Positions 41,500-49,945 of a stretch of 64,000 nt of DNA are shown here, piece by piece. The DNA lies in NCBI RefSeq assembly GCF_018215265.2, contig NZ_CP136562.1, positions 3,286,001 through 3,350,000 on the forward strand. The letters are read 5' to 3'. The notes below the pieces were generated by a model. It saw only the letters and a list, made by a program, of their open reading frames with translations, did no database searches and had not been told where the DNA came from. Source of the DNA: Paenarthrobacter sp. GOM3. GTDB lineage: Bacteria; Actinomycetota; Actinomycetes; Actinomycetales; Micrococcaceae. A program made the position numbers and the translations under genes. How positions within the stretch are numbered: position 1 is the first letter of the stretch; the number at the start of each line of letters is the position of its first letter.

Positions 41500-42057
41500 T
41501 CAAGCAGCCCGGCGATAATGCGTGGCTACCGCGCCGTTACTGAGCGGCTCGGCCGAAATCAGCTCAAGATGCCGGGTACTGAGCAGCCCGCCTTGGTACA
41601 GCGTTGGTCCGTGGCCGGTGATCATGGGATGGACGAGAAATTTGTACTCGTCGATCAAGCCCAGTCGGTCCAGCTCTGTTGCTAGTTTCCCGCTGCCGAT
41701 AAGTACCCCTTTGGGAGTCCTGTCCTTGAGTTCCTGAACGGCCGTGCCCAGTTCGCCGACCAGCCGATGACTGTTGGTCCAGGGGAAGTCGCTCCGCGTT
41801 GTGGAAACGACGTATTTAGGTTTCCCTTCCAAGGTAATCGCCCACTCACGAAGGGCTGGCGGCGCATCTACCTCGCCCCGGGCCACCAAGGGCCAGTACT
41901 CCTCCATCATTTCGTAGGTGGTGCGTCCCCAGAGCATCGCACCGCTCTGATCCAGGAGGCGTGTGAAATGGGCGTGGGTCTCATCATCTGCGATCCCCTC
42001 CCGGTGGTCGATGCAGCCATCCAGAGTGACGTTGATGCTGAACGTGAGAAGGCCCAT
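41500..42057 (-). CDS. Dihydrofolate reductase-like protein (RibD C-terminal domain family)
   Basis: A 185-residue protein of the DHFR/RibD-C fold, a family of small NADPH reductases of mostly unknown substrate. Visible segments are LLTFSINVTLDGCIDHREG, AMLWGRTTYEMMEEYW (about 40-55), KYVVSTTRSDFPW and the nucleotide-binding strand GVLIGSGKLATELDRLGLIDEY. The length is typical. It is convergent with the lipoprotein array and divergent from the copper-type operon, and looks functionally unrelated to both. Confidence 0.88.
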   Translation of the reverse strand: MGLLTFSINVTLDGCIDHREGIADDETHAHFTRLLDQSGAMLWGRTTYEMMEEYWPLVARGEVDAPPALREWAITLEGKPKYVVSTTRSDFPWTNSHRLVGELGTAVQELKDRTPKGVLIGSGKLATELDRLGLIDEYKFLVHPMITGHGPTLYQGGLLSTRHLELISAEPLSNGAVATHYRRAA

Positions 42058-42137
42058 TCGCCGATTCTAGGCCGTTGCCGGCGTTAGCGCAGCGGGATTG
42101 CCGCAGTAGTGTGCGTATTCTTGCATCACCAACACCG

Positions 42138-42154
42138 ATACCCTACGGGGGTAT
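42138..42154 (+). promoter_or_regulatory. CsoR-type copper operator
   Basis: The interrupted palindrome ATACCC-TACGG-GGGTAT has the G-tract form recognised by CsoR-family copper (or related persulfide/formaldehyde) repressors. It ends 35 bases before the GTG of the DUF6153 gene, in promoter position. The DUF305 gene downstream, a family often placed with copper resistance, supports copper. No csoR gene is in the window. Confidence 0.75.
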
Positions 42155-42188
42155 AGTGTTGCGTATCGACCGCAAAGGAGGAGTGCGC

Positions 42189-42632
42189 GTGAGCGGGTCA
42201 CCGTCGCGGGTTTCATCGCCCCTTGTTAGGCGAGGATCGCTCTTGATGCTCGTAGCTGCCATCATCGCGGGCCTGTTCGGAATGCATGTGATCAGCGGAT
42301 CCCACGGGGAACATTCGGCCACGCCTATAGCCACTGAGACGATCACCCTTCACGGGCAGGGCACTTCACATCATGTGCACGACACTTCGCAACCCCTCCC
42401 TGCCGGTCATCCTGCGGAAGCGGAACGGTGTACGTCCGGAAGCTGTTCCTGCGCCGAGGCGGTAGGTGCTACCTGCACACCGTCGCTAAAAACCGGTTCC
42501 TTGGTTGCGCCGCTCCCAGCCAGCGCGGCTACCTACACTCTCACTGCCACCGGGTACCAAGATCCATTGCCATCCTGGTCCTACCGACCTGACCAGCCCA
42601 CGCCCGGGCAACTCAGCATCAGCAGGACGTAA
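42189..42632 (+). CDS. DUF6153-like membrane-anchored protein
   Basis: A 147-residue protein from GTG 42189, preceded at 6 bases by the strong site AAAGGAGGA (42174-42182); the upstream open frame is not coding. One hydrophobic segment (about 18-36, LLMLVAAIIAGLFGMHVI) anchors it, and the outer part is His-rich (HGEHS, HGQGTSHHVHDTS) with a CTSGSCSC cluster, metal-binding in appearance. Wording and context fit the DUF6153 family found next to DUF305 genes. Placement right after a CsoR-type operator suggests copper induction; the role is unknown. Confidence 0.8.
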   Translation: MSGSPSRVSSPLVRRGSLLMLVAAIIAGLFGMHVISGSHGEHSATPIATETITLHGQGTSHHVHDTSQPLPAGHPAEAERCTSGSCSCAEAVGATCTPSLKTGSLVAPLPASAATYTLTATGYQDPLPSWSYRPDQPTPGQLSISRT

Positions 42633-42761
42633 GCACTGGTAGGGGCCGCCAACATGCGGGCCCCTCGCCACACCCCGGACCCCTATGGCTCCGGGTGCCC
42701 AACTGCTTACCCTTGGCGGCAGACGATGGTGCCGCCTGAATTGGCAAAGGACCAATCACTG

Positions 42762-43382
42762 ATGAACAAAACACGCTACATTGTCACGGGAATCGCTTTG
42801 GCAACCCTGCTCGCACTGGCCGGCTGCGGATCCAATTCCGGCTCGGGCTCGATGCCGGGCATGGATCACGGCACCTCCAGTGCATCGGCAAACCCGTCGG
42901 CGGGCAGCACGGATCCGGTCCACAACGCGGCGGATACGATGTTGGCGCAGATGATGATTCCCCATCATGCCCAAGCCGTGGAAATGTCCGACGCGATGCT
43001 GTCCAAGCAGGACATCCCGGCGGCCGTTACGGATGTGGCAACCAGGATTAGGGCCGCACAGGCCCCTGAAATCGAAAAAATGACCGGGTGGCTTGCAAGC
43101 TGGAATGAATCGGCCACCGTGGCAGCCGGTGATCACAGCTCCCACAGCATGGACGGCATGATGAGCGACGCCGACCTGCAAAAACTCGAAGCGGCGCAAG
43201 GCGCAGAAGCTGCCAAGCTCTTCCTGACGCAGATGATCGCGCATCACAAAGGTGCTGTGACCATGGCCAAAACCGAAACCAGCCAGGGTCAGAATCCTGA
43301 GGCCGTCCAGCTCAGCAAGGATATTGTGGCCTCGCAGGAAGAGGAGATCCAGGAAATGAAGGATCTCTTGGCTGGACTCTAG
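42762..43382 (+). CDS. DUF305 lipoprotein
   Basis: A 206-residue lipoprotein from ATG 42762 (AAAGG 11 bases upstream). The signal ends in lipobox LAGC with Cys22. The DUF305 domain is a ferritin-like four-helix bundle with two repeated motifs, QMMIPHHAQAVEMSDAML (about 67-84) and FLTQMIAHHKGAVTMAKTE (about 158-176), plus Met/His-rich linkers (MPGMDHG, HSSHSMDGMM), as expected for an outer-surface copper binder. It is the second gene after the CsoR-type operator, ending at a strong terminator. The 129 bp gap before it contains a GGGGCC/GGCCCC hairpin that might modulate expression. Confidence 0.93.
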   Translation: MNKTRYIVTGIALATLLALAGCGSNSGSGSMPGMDHGTSSASANPSAGSTDPVHNAADTMLAQMMIPHHAQAVEMSDAMLSKQDIPAAVTDVATRIRAAQAPEIEKMTGWLASWNESATVAAGDHSSHSMDGMMSDADLQKLEAAQGAEAAKLFLTQMIAHHKGAVTMAKTETSQGQNPEAVQLSKDIVASQEEEIQEMKDLLAGL

Positions 43383-43398
43383 CCTCACGCCAACGTAA

Positions 43399-43444
43399 CG
43401 CAAGGGCCCGACGGCGGTAGGTCGCCGTCGGGCCCTTGCGTTTA
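43399..43444 (+). terminator. Terminator after the DUF305 gene
   Basis: A perfect 18 bp stem (43399-43416 with 43423-43440) and 6-base loop, followed by TTTA. It separates the copper-type operon from the convergent ABC-transporter operon and can act in both directions. Confidence 0.88.
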
Positions 43445-43469
43445 GGTCGGGTGCGCCGACCAAAGGAGC

Positions 43470-44414
43470 CTAGCGGGAGCTGCCCGCCAGCAAGCCCCGG
43501 CGCTGCAGCAGGCGCTTCTCGATCGGTCCGAACACCAGGAGCTCAATCAGGATGCCTACGAACAGAATGAGCAGGATTGCGGACATCACGATGGTCATGT
43601 CAGACAACAGTCGGCCCTGATCGAGCAATGAGCCCAGCCCGAAGCCAATGGTTCCGCCCACGGCGATGATCTCGGCGGCCATGAGGGAGCGCCAGGAGAA
43701 AGCCCAGCCCTGCTTCAGACCACTGATGTAGCCGGGAAGGGCCGCGGGCAAGACAATCTGCAACGCCATCTGGAGTCGGTTGGCGCCAAGCACCGTTCCG
43801 ACGCTCCGGTACTGGGGCGGGATCTGGTCCACTCCGGAGATGAGGCCGTTGATGATGGACGGGATGGCACCCATGAACACCACGAAGTAGACGGTGGCAT
43901 CGGTCAGGCCGAACCAGATGATGGCGGCAGGAACCCATGCCACGGACGGGAGCACCTGCAGCCCGGAAATCAGCGGTCCAAACGCCCGGCGCAAAGGAGC
44001 AACCTGGGCGAGCAATAGACCAACGGGCGTCGCGATGACCACCGAGATCAGGAAGCCGATGACACCACGCTGCAGCGAAGTCCACACCGCTTCCTGGACT
44101 TTGCCTTCTCCCCACATCGTCACGAACTGGGTGAGTACGTCAAGGGGCCCGGGAACGAGGTCGCGCCGCTTGAACTCCAAGGAAACGTAGAGCTGCCACG
44201 CAAGGATCAGGACCACCAGCGCGGCGACGGGCAGCAGCACCCGCTTCCACTCGATGCCCCGCTTCCGGCCATTGTCCGACTGCAGGTTGTCCAGGCCGGC
44301 TTCAAGGTCGCGGAGCTCCGAGGCGTTGCCTTTCAGCAGCGGCGAAGTGATGTGCTCTTTGGATTCGGTCACGGGAAGCGTCCGCTCTTCGGTGGTGAGG
44401 GGGTTACTTGGCAT
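43470..44414 (-). CDS. ABC transporter permease, SsuC/TauC type
   Basis: A 314-residue inner-membrane permease of the nitrate/sulfonate/taurine importer family. About 60 hydrophilic residues precede the first helix (LLPVAALVVLILAWQLYV); about six hydrophobic segments follow, and the coupling loop is VGTVLGANRLQMALQIVLPAAL-PGYISGL (EAA-type motif). Its start overlaps the ATPase stop by 11 bases. It is the last gene of the SBP-ATPase-permease operon, and the sulfur genes upstream make a sulfonate or related sulfur compound the likely substrate. Confidence 0.92.
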   Translation of the reverse strand: MPSNPLTTEERTLPVTESKEHITSPLLKGNASELRDLEAGLDNLQSDNGRKRGIEWKRVLLPVAALVVLILAWQLYVSLEFKRRDLVPGPLDVLTQFVTMWGEGKVQEAVWTSLQRGVIGFLISVVIATPVGLLLAQVAPLRRAFGPLISGLQVLPSVAWVPAAIIWFGLTDATVYFVVFMGAIPSIINGLISGVDQIPPQYRSVGTVLGANRLQMALQIVLPAALPGYISGLKQGWAFSWRSLMAAEIIAVGGTIGFGLGSLLDQGRLLSDMTIVMSAILLILFVGILIELLVFGPIEKRLLQRRGLLAGSSR

Positions 44415-45150
44415 GGCGGCGGATCTCCTCGCGAAGGCGGCGGGTAATTACTCCGGTCAGTTCCCCAGCGCGACCGGCATCGGTACGGTGTTCCTCGGTG
44501 ACCTCCCACTCGGCCACCACACGGCCGGGGCGGGAGGACAAAAGCAGCACGCGCTGACCCAGTCGCACGGCTTCGCGGACGTTGTGCGTCACGAACACGA
44601 TGGTCCGGCCGGTTTCCTTCCAGATCCGTTCCAGTTCATCATGCAGGAGGTCGCGGGTGATGGCATCAAGGGCAGCAAAGGGCTCGTCCATCAGCAGCAA
44701 CTGCCGGTCCTGGGCCAGTGAACGGGCCAAAGCCACGCGCTGCCTCATGCCACCGGAAAGTTCGTGGGGACGCTTATCGCCGGCGCCGCCCAGGTGAACC
44801 AAGTCGAGCAGCTCCGTGGCGCGGGCACGCCGGCTCGCCTTGGTGCTGGACTTGTCGGCCAGTTGAAGCGCGAGTTCGATGTTGCCGCGGGCGGTCAACC
44901 ACGGAAAGAGGGACGCGTCCTGGAACATGAAGGCGGCGCCGTCGCTGGGGACTTCAAGGGCGCCCGACGTCGGCTTTTCCAGTCCCGCCATGATGTTCAG
45001 CAGGGTGGACTTGCCGCAGCCGGAAGCGCCGAGGAGGGCCACGAACTCGCCTTGGGCGATGGTGGCGTTGACGTCGTCCAGCACCGGAGCGCCGTCGCCG
45101 AAGCGCTTGCCCAGGTTCTCGAGTACGACTGGCATGGTCCCGTCCTTCAT
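44404..45150 (-). CDS. ABC transporter ATP-binding protein, SsuB/TauB type
   Basis: A 248-residue ATPase with Walker A GASGCGKST (about 36-44), Q-loop FMFQDASLFPW, signature LSGGMRQR (about 128-135), Walker B LLLMDEP (about 149-155) and H-loop THNVREA. It powers the importer with the permease that overlaps its 3' end. A hairpin at 45183-45217 stands between it and the binding-protein gene, allowing a lower level of expression. Confidence 0.94.
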   Translation of the reverse strand: MKDGTMPVVLENLGKRFGDGAPVLDDVNATIAQGEFVALLGASGCGKSTLLNIMAGLEKPTSGALEVPSDGAAFMFQDASLFPWLTARGNIELALQLADKSSTKASRRARATELLDLVHLGGAGDKRPHELSGGMRQRVALARSLAQDRQLLLMDEPFAALDAITRDLLHDELERIWKETGRTIVFVTHNVREAVRLGQRVLLLSSRPGRVVAEWEVTEEHRTDAGRAGELTGVITRRLREEIRRHAK

Positions 45151-45182
45151 GTTGATTGGTAGAGCTGATGTGGCTAAAGGCC

Positions 45183-45217
45183 GGTCCGCTCCCCGCCCAA
45201 GGGGAGGGAAGCGGACC
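45183..45217 (-). terminator. Intercistronic hairpin between binding protein and ATPase genes
   Basis: Outer arms GGTCCGCT (45183-45190) and AGCGGACC (45210-45217) are perfect complements, extended by CCC/GGG pairing inside. No T-run follows on the minus strand. The position suggests mRNA stabilisation of the binding-protein message or partial termination. Confidence 0.55.
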
Positions 45218-45230
45218 AGCCTGTTACTGC

Positions 45231-46376
45231 TTAGTCCTGGCCGAGACCTGCAGCCGAGGTCTTCTTGCCTTCAACCTCGTTCAGGGTCCGGAGGTCGAAG
45301 ATGCCGTTGATGTCGGCCTGCTTGGTGGTTCCGGCCTTCACGCCGTCATCCAGGAGCTTTTTGTACGTTCCGGCCAGCGGGTCGGTGGTGAATTTGATGT
45401 TCTGCAGCGCCCGCTCAATCACGTTGGCCGGAAGCGGTTTGCCGGCCGTGTCCTTCAGGACAGCGTTGATGGTGCTTGCCTTCTCTGCCGCAGAGGCGGA
45501 GTTGAGCCAGTTCACGGATTCCACGTGGCCCTTGAGCAGAGCTTTTACGGTTTCCGGGTGTTCTGCGGCGAACTTCTTGTTCACGATCAGGATGGTCGTG
45601 GTGAAGTCGCCCTTCTCCCACAGGTCCTTTTCGTCAACGAGGACCTTCGCTCCGGCTTCGAGGACCAAGCGGGACGCCCACGGCTCAGGCAACCACGCGC
45701 CGTCGAGCTTTCCGTCCTGGAAGAGCTTCAGCGACTGGGCGTTTTCGGTGGGGTTGATGTTCACATCACCGCTGCCGTCAACGTTGGTCTTGAAACCCTG
45801 CGCGCCCAGCCAGGCGCGGAGTGCTACGTCCTGCGTGCCGCCGAGCTGCGGCGAGCTGAGGATTTTGCCCTTGAGGTCGGCAGCGGAGTTGATCTCCGGC
45901 TTCACCACCAGCTGGGCACCGCCGGAAGCCGCACCGGCGATGATGCTGATGGATTCGCCGTTGCTCTTGACGTAGGAGTTGATGGCCGGGTTCGGGCCGA
46001 TGTACGTGGCGTCGATGGCGCCGGCGTTCAGGGCTTCGATAGCGGCGGGACCGGCGTTGAAGACCTGGGTGCTGAGCTTCGTTTCACCAAGTTCCTTGGC
46101 GATGATGCCCTTGCTGATTCCTACCAGGGCCGGACCGTGGGTGACGTTGCTGAAGTAGCCGAGCTTGAGTTCGGCGGCGGGCGTCGTGGCGGGGGCTGGG
46201 GCGGCTTGGTTGTTGTTCTGCGAAACAGCGGAAGCAACTGCGGCGCCTGCACCGATGAGCAGCACCAGGCCGACGGCCAGTGCGATCTCAACGGTGCGGC
46301 GGCGCTTGGGCTTGGCGGTCTCACCCGCGACGATGCGGGTGGTACCGGTGTTGGGTGACTCGGGGTTGTTCGACAT
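45231..46376 (-). CDS. ABC transporter substrate-binding protein, aliphatic sulfonate/nitrate type
   Basis: A 381-residue SsuA-like periplasm-side binding protein. ATG 46376 has AAGGACC 3-9 bases upstream. The N-terminus is unusual: ~25 hydrophilic residues with KPKRRR, then a hydrophobic segment (TVEIALAVGLVLLIGAGAAV), and no lipobox Cys, so it appears membrane-tethered by an uncleaved helix or cleaved by signal peptidase I. The binding domain begins LKLGYFSNVTHGPALVGISKG and has the typical ALNAGAIDATYIGPNPAINSY and LPEPWASRLVLEAG. It is the first gene of the importer operon. Confidence 0.92.
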   Translation of the reverse strand: MSNNPESPNTGTTRIVAGETAKPKRRRTVEIALAVGLVLLIGAGAAVASAVSQNNNQAAPAPATTPAAELKLGYFSNVTHGPALVGISKGIIAKELGETKLSTQVFNAGPAAIEALNAGAIDATYIGPNPAINSYVKSNGESISIIAGAASGGAQLVVKPEINSAADLKGKILSSPQLGGTQDVALRAWLGAQGFKTNVDGSGDVNINPTENAQSLKLFQDGKLDGAWLPEPWASRLVLEAGAKVLVDEKDLWEKGDFTTTILIVNKKFAAEHPETVKALLKGHVESVNWLNSASAAEKASTINAVLKDTAGKPLPANVIERALQNIKFTTDPLAGTYKKLLDDGVKAGTTKQADINGIFDLRTLNEVEGKKTSAAGLGQD

Positions 46377-46528
46377 GAGGGGTCCTTCGGAGATTTGGGA
46401 TGCGAGTGGGGCGAAGATCAGGCCCCGTGACATCGCCCGTCGAGGGCAAGCAAGGACCATTCCGGAGAGGTCATGCCTTCACAGTAGGGACTGTCATATT
46501 TCGGCTTCAATCCCGTAGAAATCAAGGT

Positions 46529-47482
46529 TCACGCAGGTTCACGTGGCGTCATATTGGCCACGAGGCCTTCAATGTCACGCGGAGTTGTGCGGCAGCAGCC
46601 ACCTATGAGACGGGCTCCCCTGTCGTGCCAATCTGCAGCGGCGCCGGCCAAGGTTCCACTCCCCTGAACACCCACAGCCGGACCCCATGTCTTGGTCACG
46701 GCATCGTAGGTCTCCCCCGAATTCGGGTAGGCCACCAGGGGTCTGTCGCTCACACCTTGGAGGGACTCCAGTGCTGGGGTCACCAACTCCAACGGCACGC
46801 AATTAACCCCGACGGCGGCGACCCGCGGTTCCGCGCGGAGTAGCGCAGCCACGCTCTCCAGCGGCGTCCCATCACTGATGTGGCCGCTGTCCCGCAGCGT
46901 GAACGTGAACCAGGACTCGACGTCGAACTCCGCCACGAGCGCCAACAGCGCCTCAGCTTCGGCAAACGACGGAAGCGTTTCGCAGGCCAGAAAGTCCGCG
47001 CCTGCCTCCACGAGGGCGGCGATGCGGGGGCGGTGGAAGTCCCGGAATTCCGCGGCAGAAAGCGTGTAATCGCCGCGGTACTCGGAGCCATCGGCAAGGT
47101 ACGCGCCGTAGGGGCCAACAGATCCAGCCACCAGCAGCGGACGGGGCCCGGGGTTGGCTGCGAGGTATTCCTGACGGGCTTCGTCGGCCAGCCGGACACT
47201 CAACGCCACCAGCTCCAATGATTCCTCAACGGACAACCCACGCCGCGCAAAGCCCTGCGGAGTGGCTTGGTAGCTGGCGGTAATGGCCACGGAGGCACCG
47301 GCGTCGAAGTAGTCGCGGTGGACCTGCTTGATCAGGTGCGGCTGTTCCAGGAGGACCTTGGCGGACCACAAGGCGTCTTCCAGGTCGCAGCCGTGGGCCT
47401 CCAATTCCGTGGCTAAGGCACCGTCCAGGACTAAATCCTTGCCGGAGGCCAAGTAAGTGCTGAGCGTGGTGTTCTGTGGCAT
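46529..47482 (-). CDS. mmuM: Homocysteine S-methyltransferase
   Basis: A 317-residue zinc-dependent methyltransferase that makes methionine from homocysteine with S-methylmethionine (or SAM) as donor. The zinc Cys ligands are in VGVNCVP and IGGCCRTTP (two adjacent Cys); LDGALATELEAHGCDL at the N-terminus is typical. ATG 47482 has GGAAGGACC upstream. It lies between the cys operon and the sulfonate importer in the same direction, with a strong hairpin ending 18 bases before its start, so expression from the cys operon would need read-through. Confidence 0.94.
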   Translation of the reverse strand: MPQNTTLSTYLASGKDLVLDGALATELEAHGCDLEDALWSAKVLLEQPHLIKQVHRDYFDAGASVAITASYQATPQGFARRGLSVEESLELVALSVRLADEARQEYLAANPGPRPLLVAGSVGPYGAYLADGSEYRGDYTLSAAEFRDFHRPRIAALVEAGADFLACETLPSFAEAEALLALVAEFDVESWFTFTLRDSGHISDGTPLESVAALLRAEPRVAAVGVNCVPLELVTPALESLQGVSDRPLVAYPNSGETYDAVTKTWGPAVGVQGSGTLAGAAADWHDRGARLIGGCCRTTPRDIEGLVANMTPREPA

Positions 47483-47494
47483 GGGTCCTTCCCC

Positions 47495-47565
47495 AAAAAG
47501 AAAACCGCAGCTTGTTCGAAATTCCCGCCGTACAGCGTGAGGAGTCGCGAACAAGCTGCGGTTTT
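47495..47565 (-). terminator. Strong hairpin with T-run between cysN and mmuM
   Basis: Arms 47501-47518 and 47548-47565 form a perfect 18 bp stem (AAAACCGCAGCTTGTTCG on one arm) around a 29 bp centre, followed on the minus strand by TTTTCTTTTT. It begins 17 bases after the cysN stop. The 29-base loop is long for a terminator, and the structure occupies nearly all of the 99 bp to mmuM, so an attenuator is possible. Confidence 0.85.
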
Positions 47566-47581
47566 GTGACTACGTGTGACC

Positions 47582-48985
47582 CTAGATGACGTAACGTTCG
47601 TCTTCGTGGTCGCCCGGGTGGTCCTTAACCAAACCGGCGGCAAGGGTGTTGCCGTCGATGGGGTCGATCACCAGGAAAGCGCCGGTGCGGCGGTGGTGCA
47701 GGTAGTTCTCCAACGGCAGCGGAGCAGAGAGCCGGAGCTGCGCGTGTCCGATGTCGTTAAGCTCCAGGGTGGACGCCGGCTCCACGTTGAACGTGGCCAG
47801 GTCCAGCTTGCCTGTGACGTTGCGGACCAACGCCTGAACAGTGCGCGTACCGTGCTTTACCAGGACCTTCTGGCCTTCGCGGAGCGGTTTCGGCGAGAGC
47901 CACGCCAACGACGCGTACAGGTCAGCCGAGCTTTCACGGACCGTACCGGCAGCGGCAATGGTGTCACCGCGGGCGATGTCGATCTCGTCAGCCAAGCGCA
48001 CAGCCACAGACTGCGGAGCGGCTGCTTCTTCCAACGACTGGCCGGCGAAGTCGATGCCGATCACCGTGGTGGTGCGCGGTTCGTGGCCCGGACTGATGAC
48101 GGAAACTTCGTCGCCAACCTTCACGGAGCCCTCGGTGATCTGCCCGGCGTAGGCACGGTAATCGCGGTACGCCTCCACATCGAGCCCGGCAGCCACAGCA
48201 TCGGGAGCCAAGGCGCCTTGGGGACGGATCACCAGCTGGACCGGGAAGCGGAAGCTCTCCAGTTCGGCCTCAAGCTCGTCAGCAGCGGGGAGGGTTTCGA
48301 GGACCTCCAACAGAGCAGGACCGGTGTACCAAGGGGTGCGCTCGGAGCGGTCCACCACGTTGTCGCCATCAAGGGCCGAGACCGGCACTACCAACAGGTC
48401 GGCGACACCGTCGGATCCAAGTCCGAGCTCACGCGCCACTTTCTGCACGTCGGCTTCAATGTCACGGAACACTTGCTCACTGAACTCCACCAGGTCGATC
48501 TTGTTCACAGCCACAATCACGTGGGCAACCCGCAGCAACTGCAGCACGGAAAGGTGCCGGCGGGTCTGCTCCAGCACACCCTTGCGGGCGTCAATAAGTA
48601 CGACGACGGCATCCGCAGTGGACGCGCCCGTCACCGTGTTCTTGGTGTACTGAACATGGCCGGGGCAGTCCGCCAGGATGAAGCTGCGGCGGTCGGTGGC
48701 GAAGTAGCGGTAAGCCACGTCGATGGTGATGCCCTGTTCACGCTCGGCACGCAGGCCGTCGGTCAGCAGGGCGAGGTCGATCCCACCCTTTTCGCCGCCG
48801 AAGCCACGGTCCGCGGAGGTGCGGGCAACGGCGTCGAGCGTGTCAGCAAGAATCGCCTTCGAATCGTGAAGGAGGCGGCCCACCAAAGTGGACTTGCCGT
48901 CGTCGACCGATCCGGCAGTAGCGAAACGGAACAGAGTGGTGGGCAGTGCTGTTTCCAGCCCGGCAGCCAATGTTTCGGTGCTCAT
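47582..48985 (-). CDS. cysN: Sulfate adenylyltransferase subunit 1 (GTPase)
   Basis: A 467-residue EF-Tu-like GTPase that couples GTP hydrolysis to APS formation from sulfate and ATP with CysD. GTPase motifs: P-loop GSVDDGKST (25-33), DCPGH and NKIDLV. The C-terminal beta-barrels follow, and no APS-kinase fusion is present, which fits a pathway through APS reductase rather than PAPS. ATG 48985 abuts the cysD stop directly. It is last in the sir-cysH-cysD-cysN operon before the hairpin at 47495-47565. Confidence 0.96.
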   Translation of the reverse strand: MSTETLAAGLETALPTTLFRFATAGSVDDGKSTLVGRLLHDSKAILADTLDAVARTSADRGFGGEKGGIDLALLTDGLRAEREQGITIDVAYRYFATDRRSFILADCPGHVQYTKNTVTGASTADAVVVLIDARKGVLEQTRRHLSVLQLLRVAHVIVAVNKIDLVEFSEQVFRDIEADVQKVARELGLGSDGVADLLVVPVSALDGDNVVDRSERTPWYTGPALLEVLETLPAADELEAELESFRFPVQLVIRPQGALAPDAVAAGLDVEAYRDYRAYAGQITEGSVKVGDEVSVISPGHEPRTTTVIGIDFAGQSLEEAAAPQSVAVRLADEIDIARGDTIAAAGTVRESSADLYASLAWLSPKPLREGQKVLVKHGTRTVQALVRNVTGKLDLATFNVEPASTLELNDIGHAQLRLSAPLPLENYLHHRRTGAFLVIDPIDGNTLAAGLVKDHPGDHEDERYVI

Positions 48986-49945
48986 TTAGAAGTAGCCGTC
49001 CTTCTTGCGGTCTTCCATGGCTGCCTCGGAGATGCGGTCATCTGCTCGGGTGGCGCCACGTTCGGTCAGGGTGGAGGCGGCGACTTCAACAACGACGTCG
49101 GCCACAGTGCGGGCATCGGACTCGACAGCACCGGTGCAGGACATGTCCCCCACAGTGCGGTAGCGCACCAGCTTGGTGATGACTTCCTCGTGCGGCAGCG
49201 GCTGGGAAACCTCGCCCACTGCACGCCACATGCCGTCGCGGGCGAAAACTTCGCGCTCGTGGGCGTAGTAGAGGCCCGGGAGCTCGATGTTCTCGCGTTC
49301 GATGTAGCGCCAGATGTCCAGTTCGGTCCAGTTGCTGATGGGGAACGCGCGGACGTGCTGGCCCACCGTGTGGCGGCCGTTGTACAGGTTCCACAACTCG
49401 GGGCGCTGGTTGCGCGGATCCCACTGGCCGAATTCGTCGCGGAGGCTCAGGATGCGCTCCTTGGCGCGGGCCTTGTCCTCATCGCGACGACCGCCGCCGA
49501 AGACGGCGTCAAACTTGTTGCGCTGGATCGCGTCCAGCAGCGGCACGGTCTGCAGGGGGTTGCGGGTGCCATCGGCACGCTCAGCCAGCTCGCCGCGGTC
49601 AATGAACTCCTGCACGGAGCCCACAACCAGCTTCAGGCCCAGTCGCTCCACCGTTCGGTCACGGAAGTCGATGACCTCCGGGAAGTTGTGGCCCGTGTCC
49701 ACGTGCAGGACGGGGAACGGAACCTTGCCAGGCCAGAACGCCTTGGTGGCCAGGTGCAGCATGACCACGGAGTCTTTGCCGCCGGAGAACAGCAGCGCAG
49801 GCTTCTCGAACTCGGCAACAACTTCGCGAATGATGTGAATGGCCTCGGACTCGAGGGTGTCCAGACTGCTCAGGCGCTCGACCGAAGGGGCGTCGACTGC
49901 CGCTGCAACTTCCACCGTGGACTCCTCTGTTGTGTACGTGCTCAT
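48986..49945 (-). CDS. cysD: Sulfate adenylyltransferase subunit 2
   Basis: A 319-residue ATP-pyrophosphatase-type subunit that adenylylates sulfate. The PP-loop SGGKDS is at 54-59, followed by the FPVLHVDTGHNFPE and GGRRDEDKARAKER segments; the C-terminus ends RKKDGYF as is usual for CysD. I took ATG 49945, which overlaps the cysH stop by 4 bases (49942-49945); an in-frame ATG exists at 49960. It is tightly coupled to cysH and cysN. Confidence 0.96.
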   Translation of the reverse strand: MSTYTTEESTVEVAAAVDAPSVERLSSLDTLESEAIHIIREVVAEFEKPALLFSGGKDSVVMLHLATKAFWPGKVPFPVLHVDTGHNFPEVIDFRDRTVERLGLKLVVGSVQEFIDRGELAERADGTRNPLQTVPLLDAIQRNKFDAVFGGGRRDEDKARAKERILSLRDEFGQWDPRNQRPELWNLYNGRHTVGQHVRAFPISNWTELDIWRYIERENIELPGLYYAHEREVFARDGMWRAVGEVSQPLPHEEVITKLVRYRTVGDMSCTGAVESDARTVADVVVEVAASTLTERGATRADDRISEAAMEDRKKDGYF

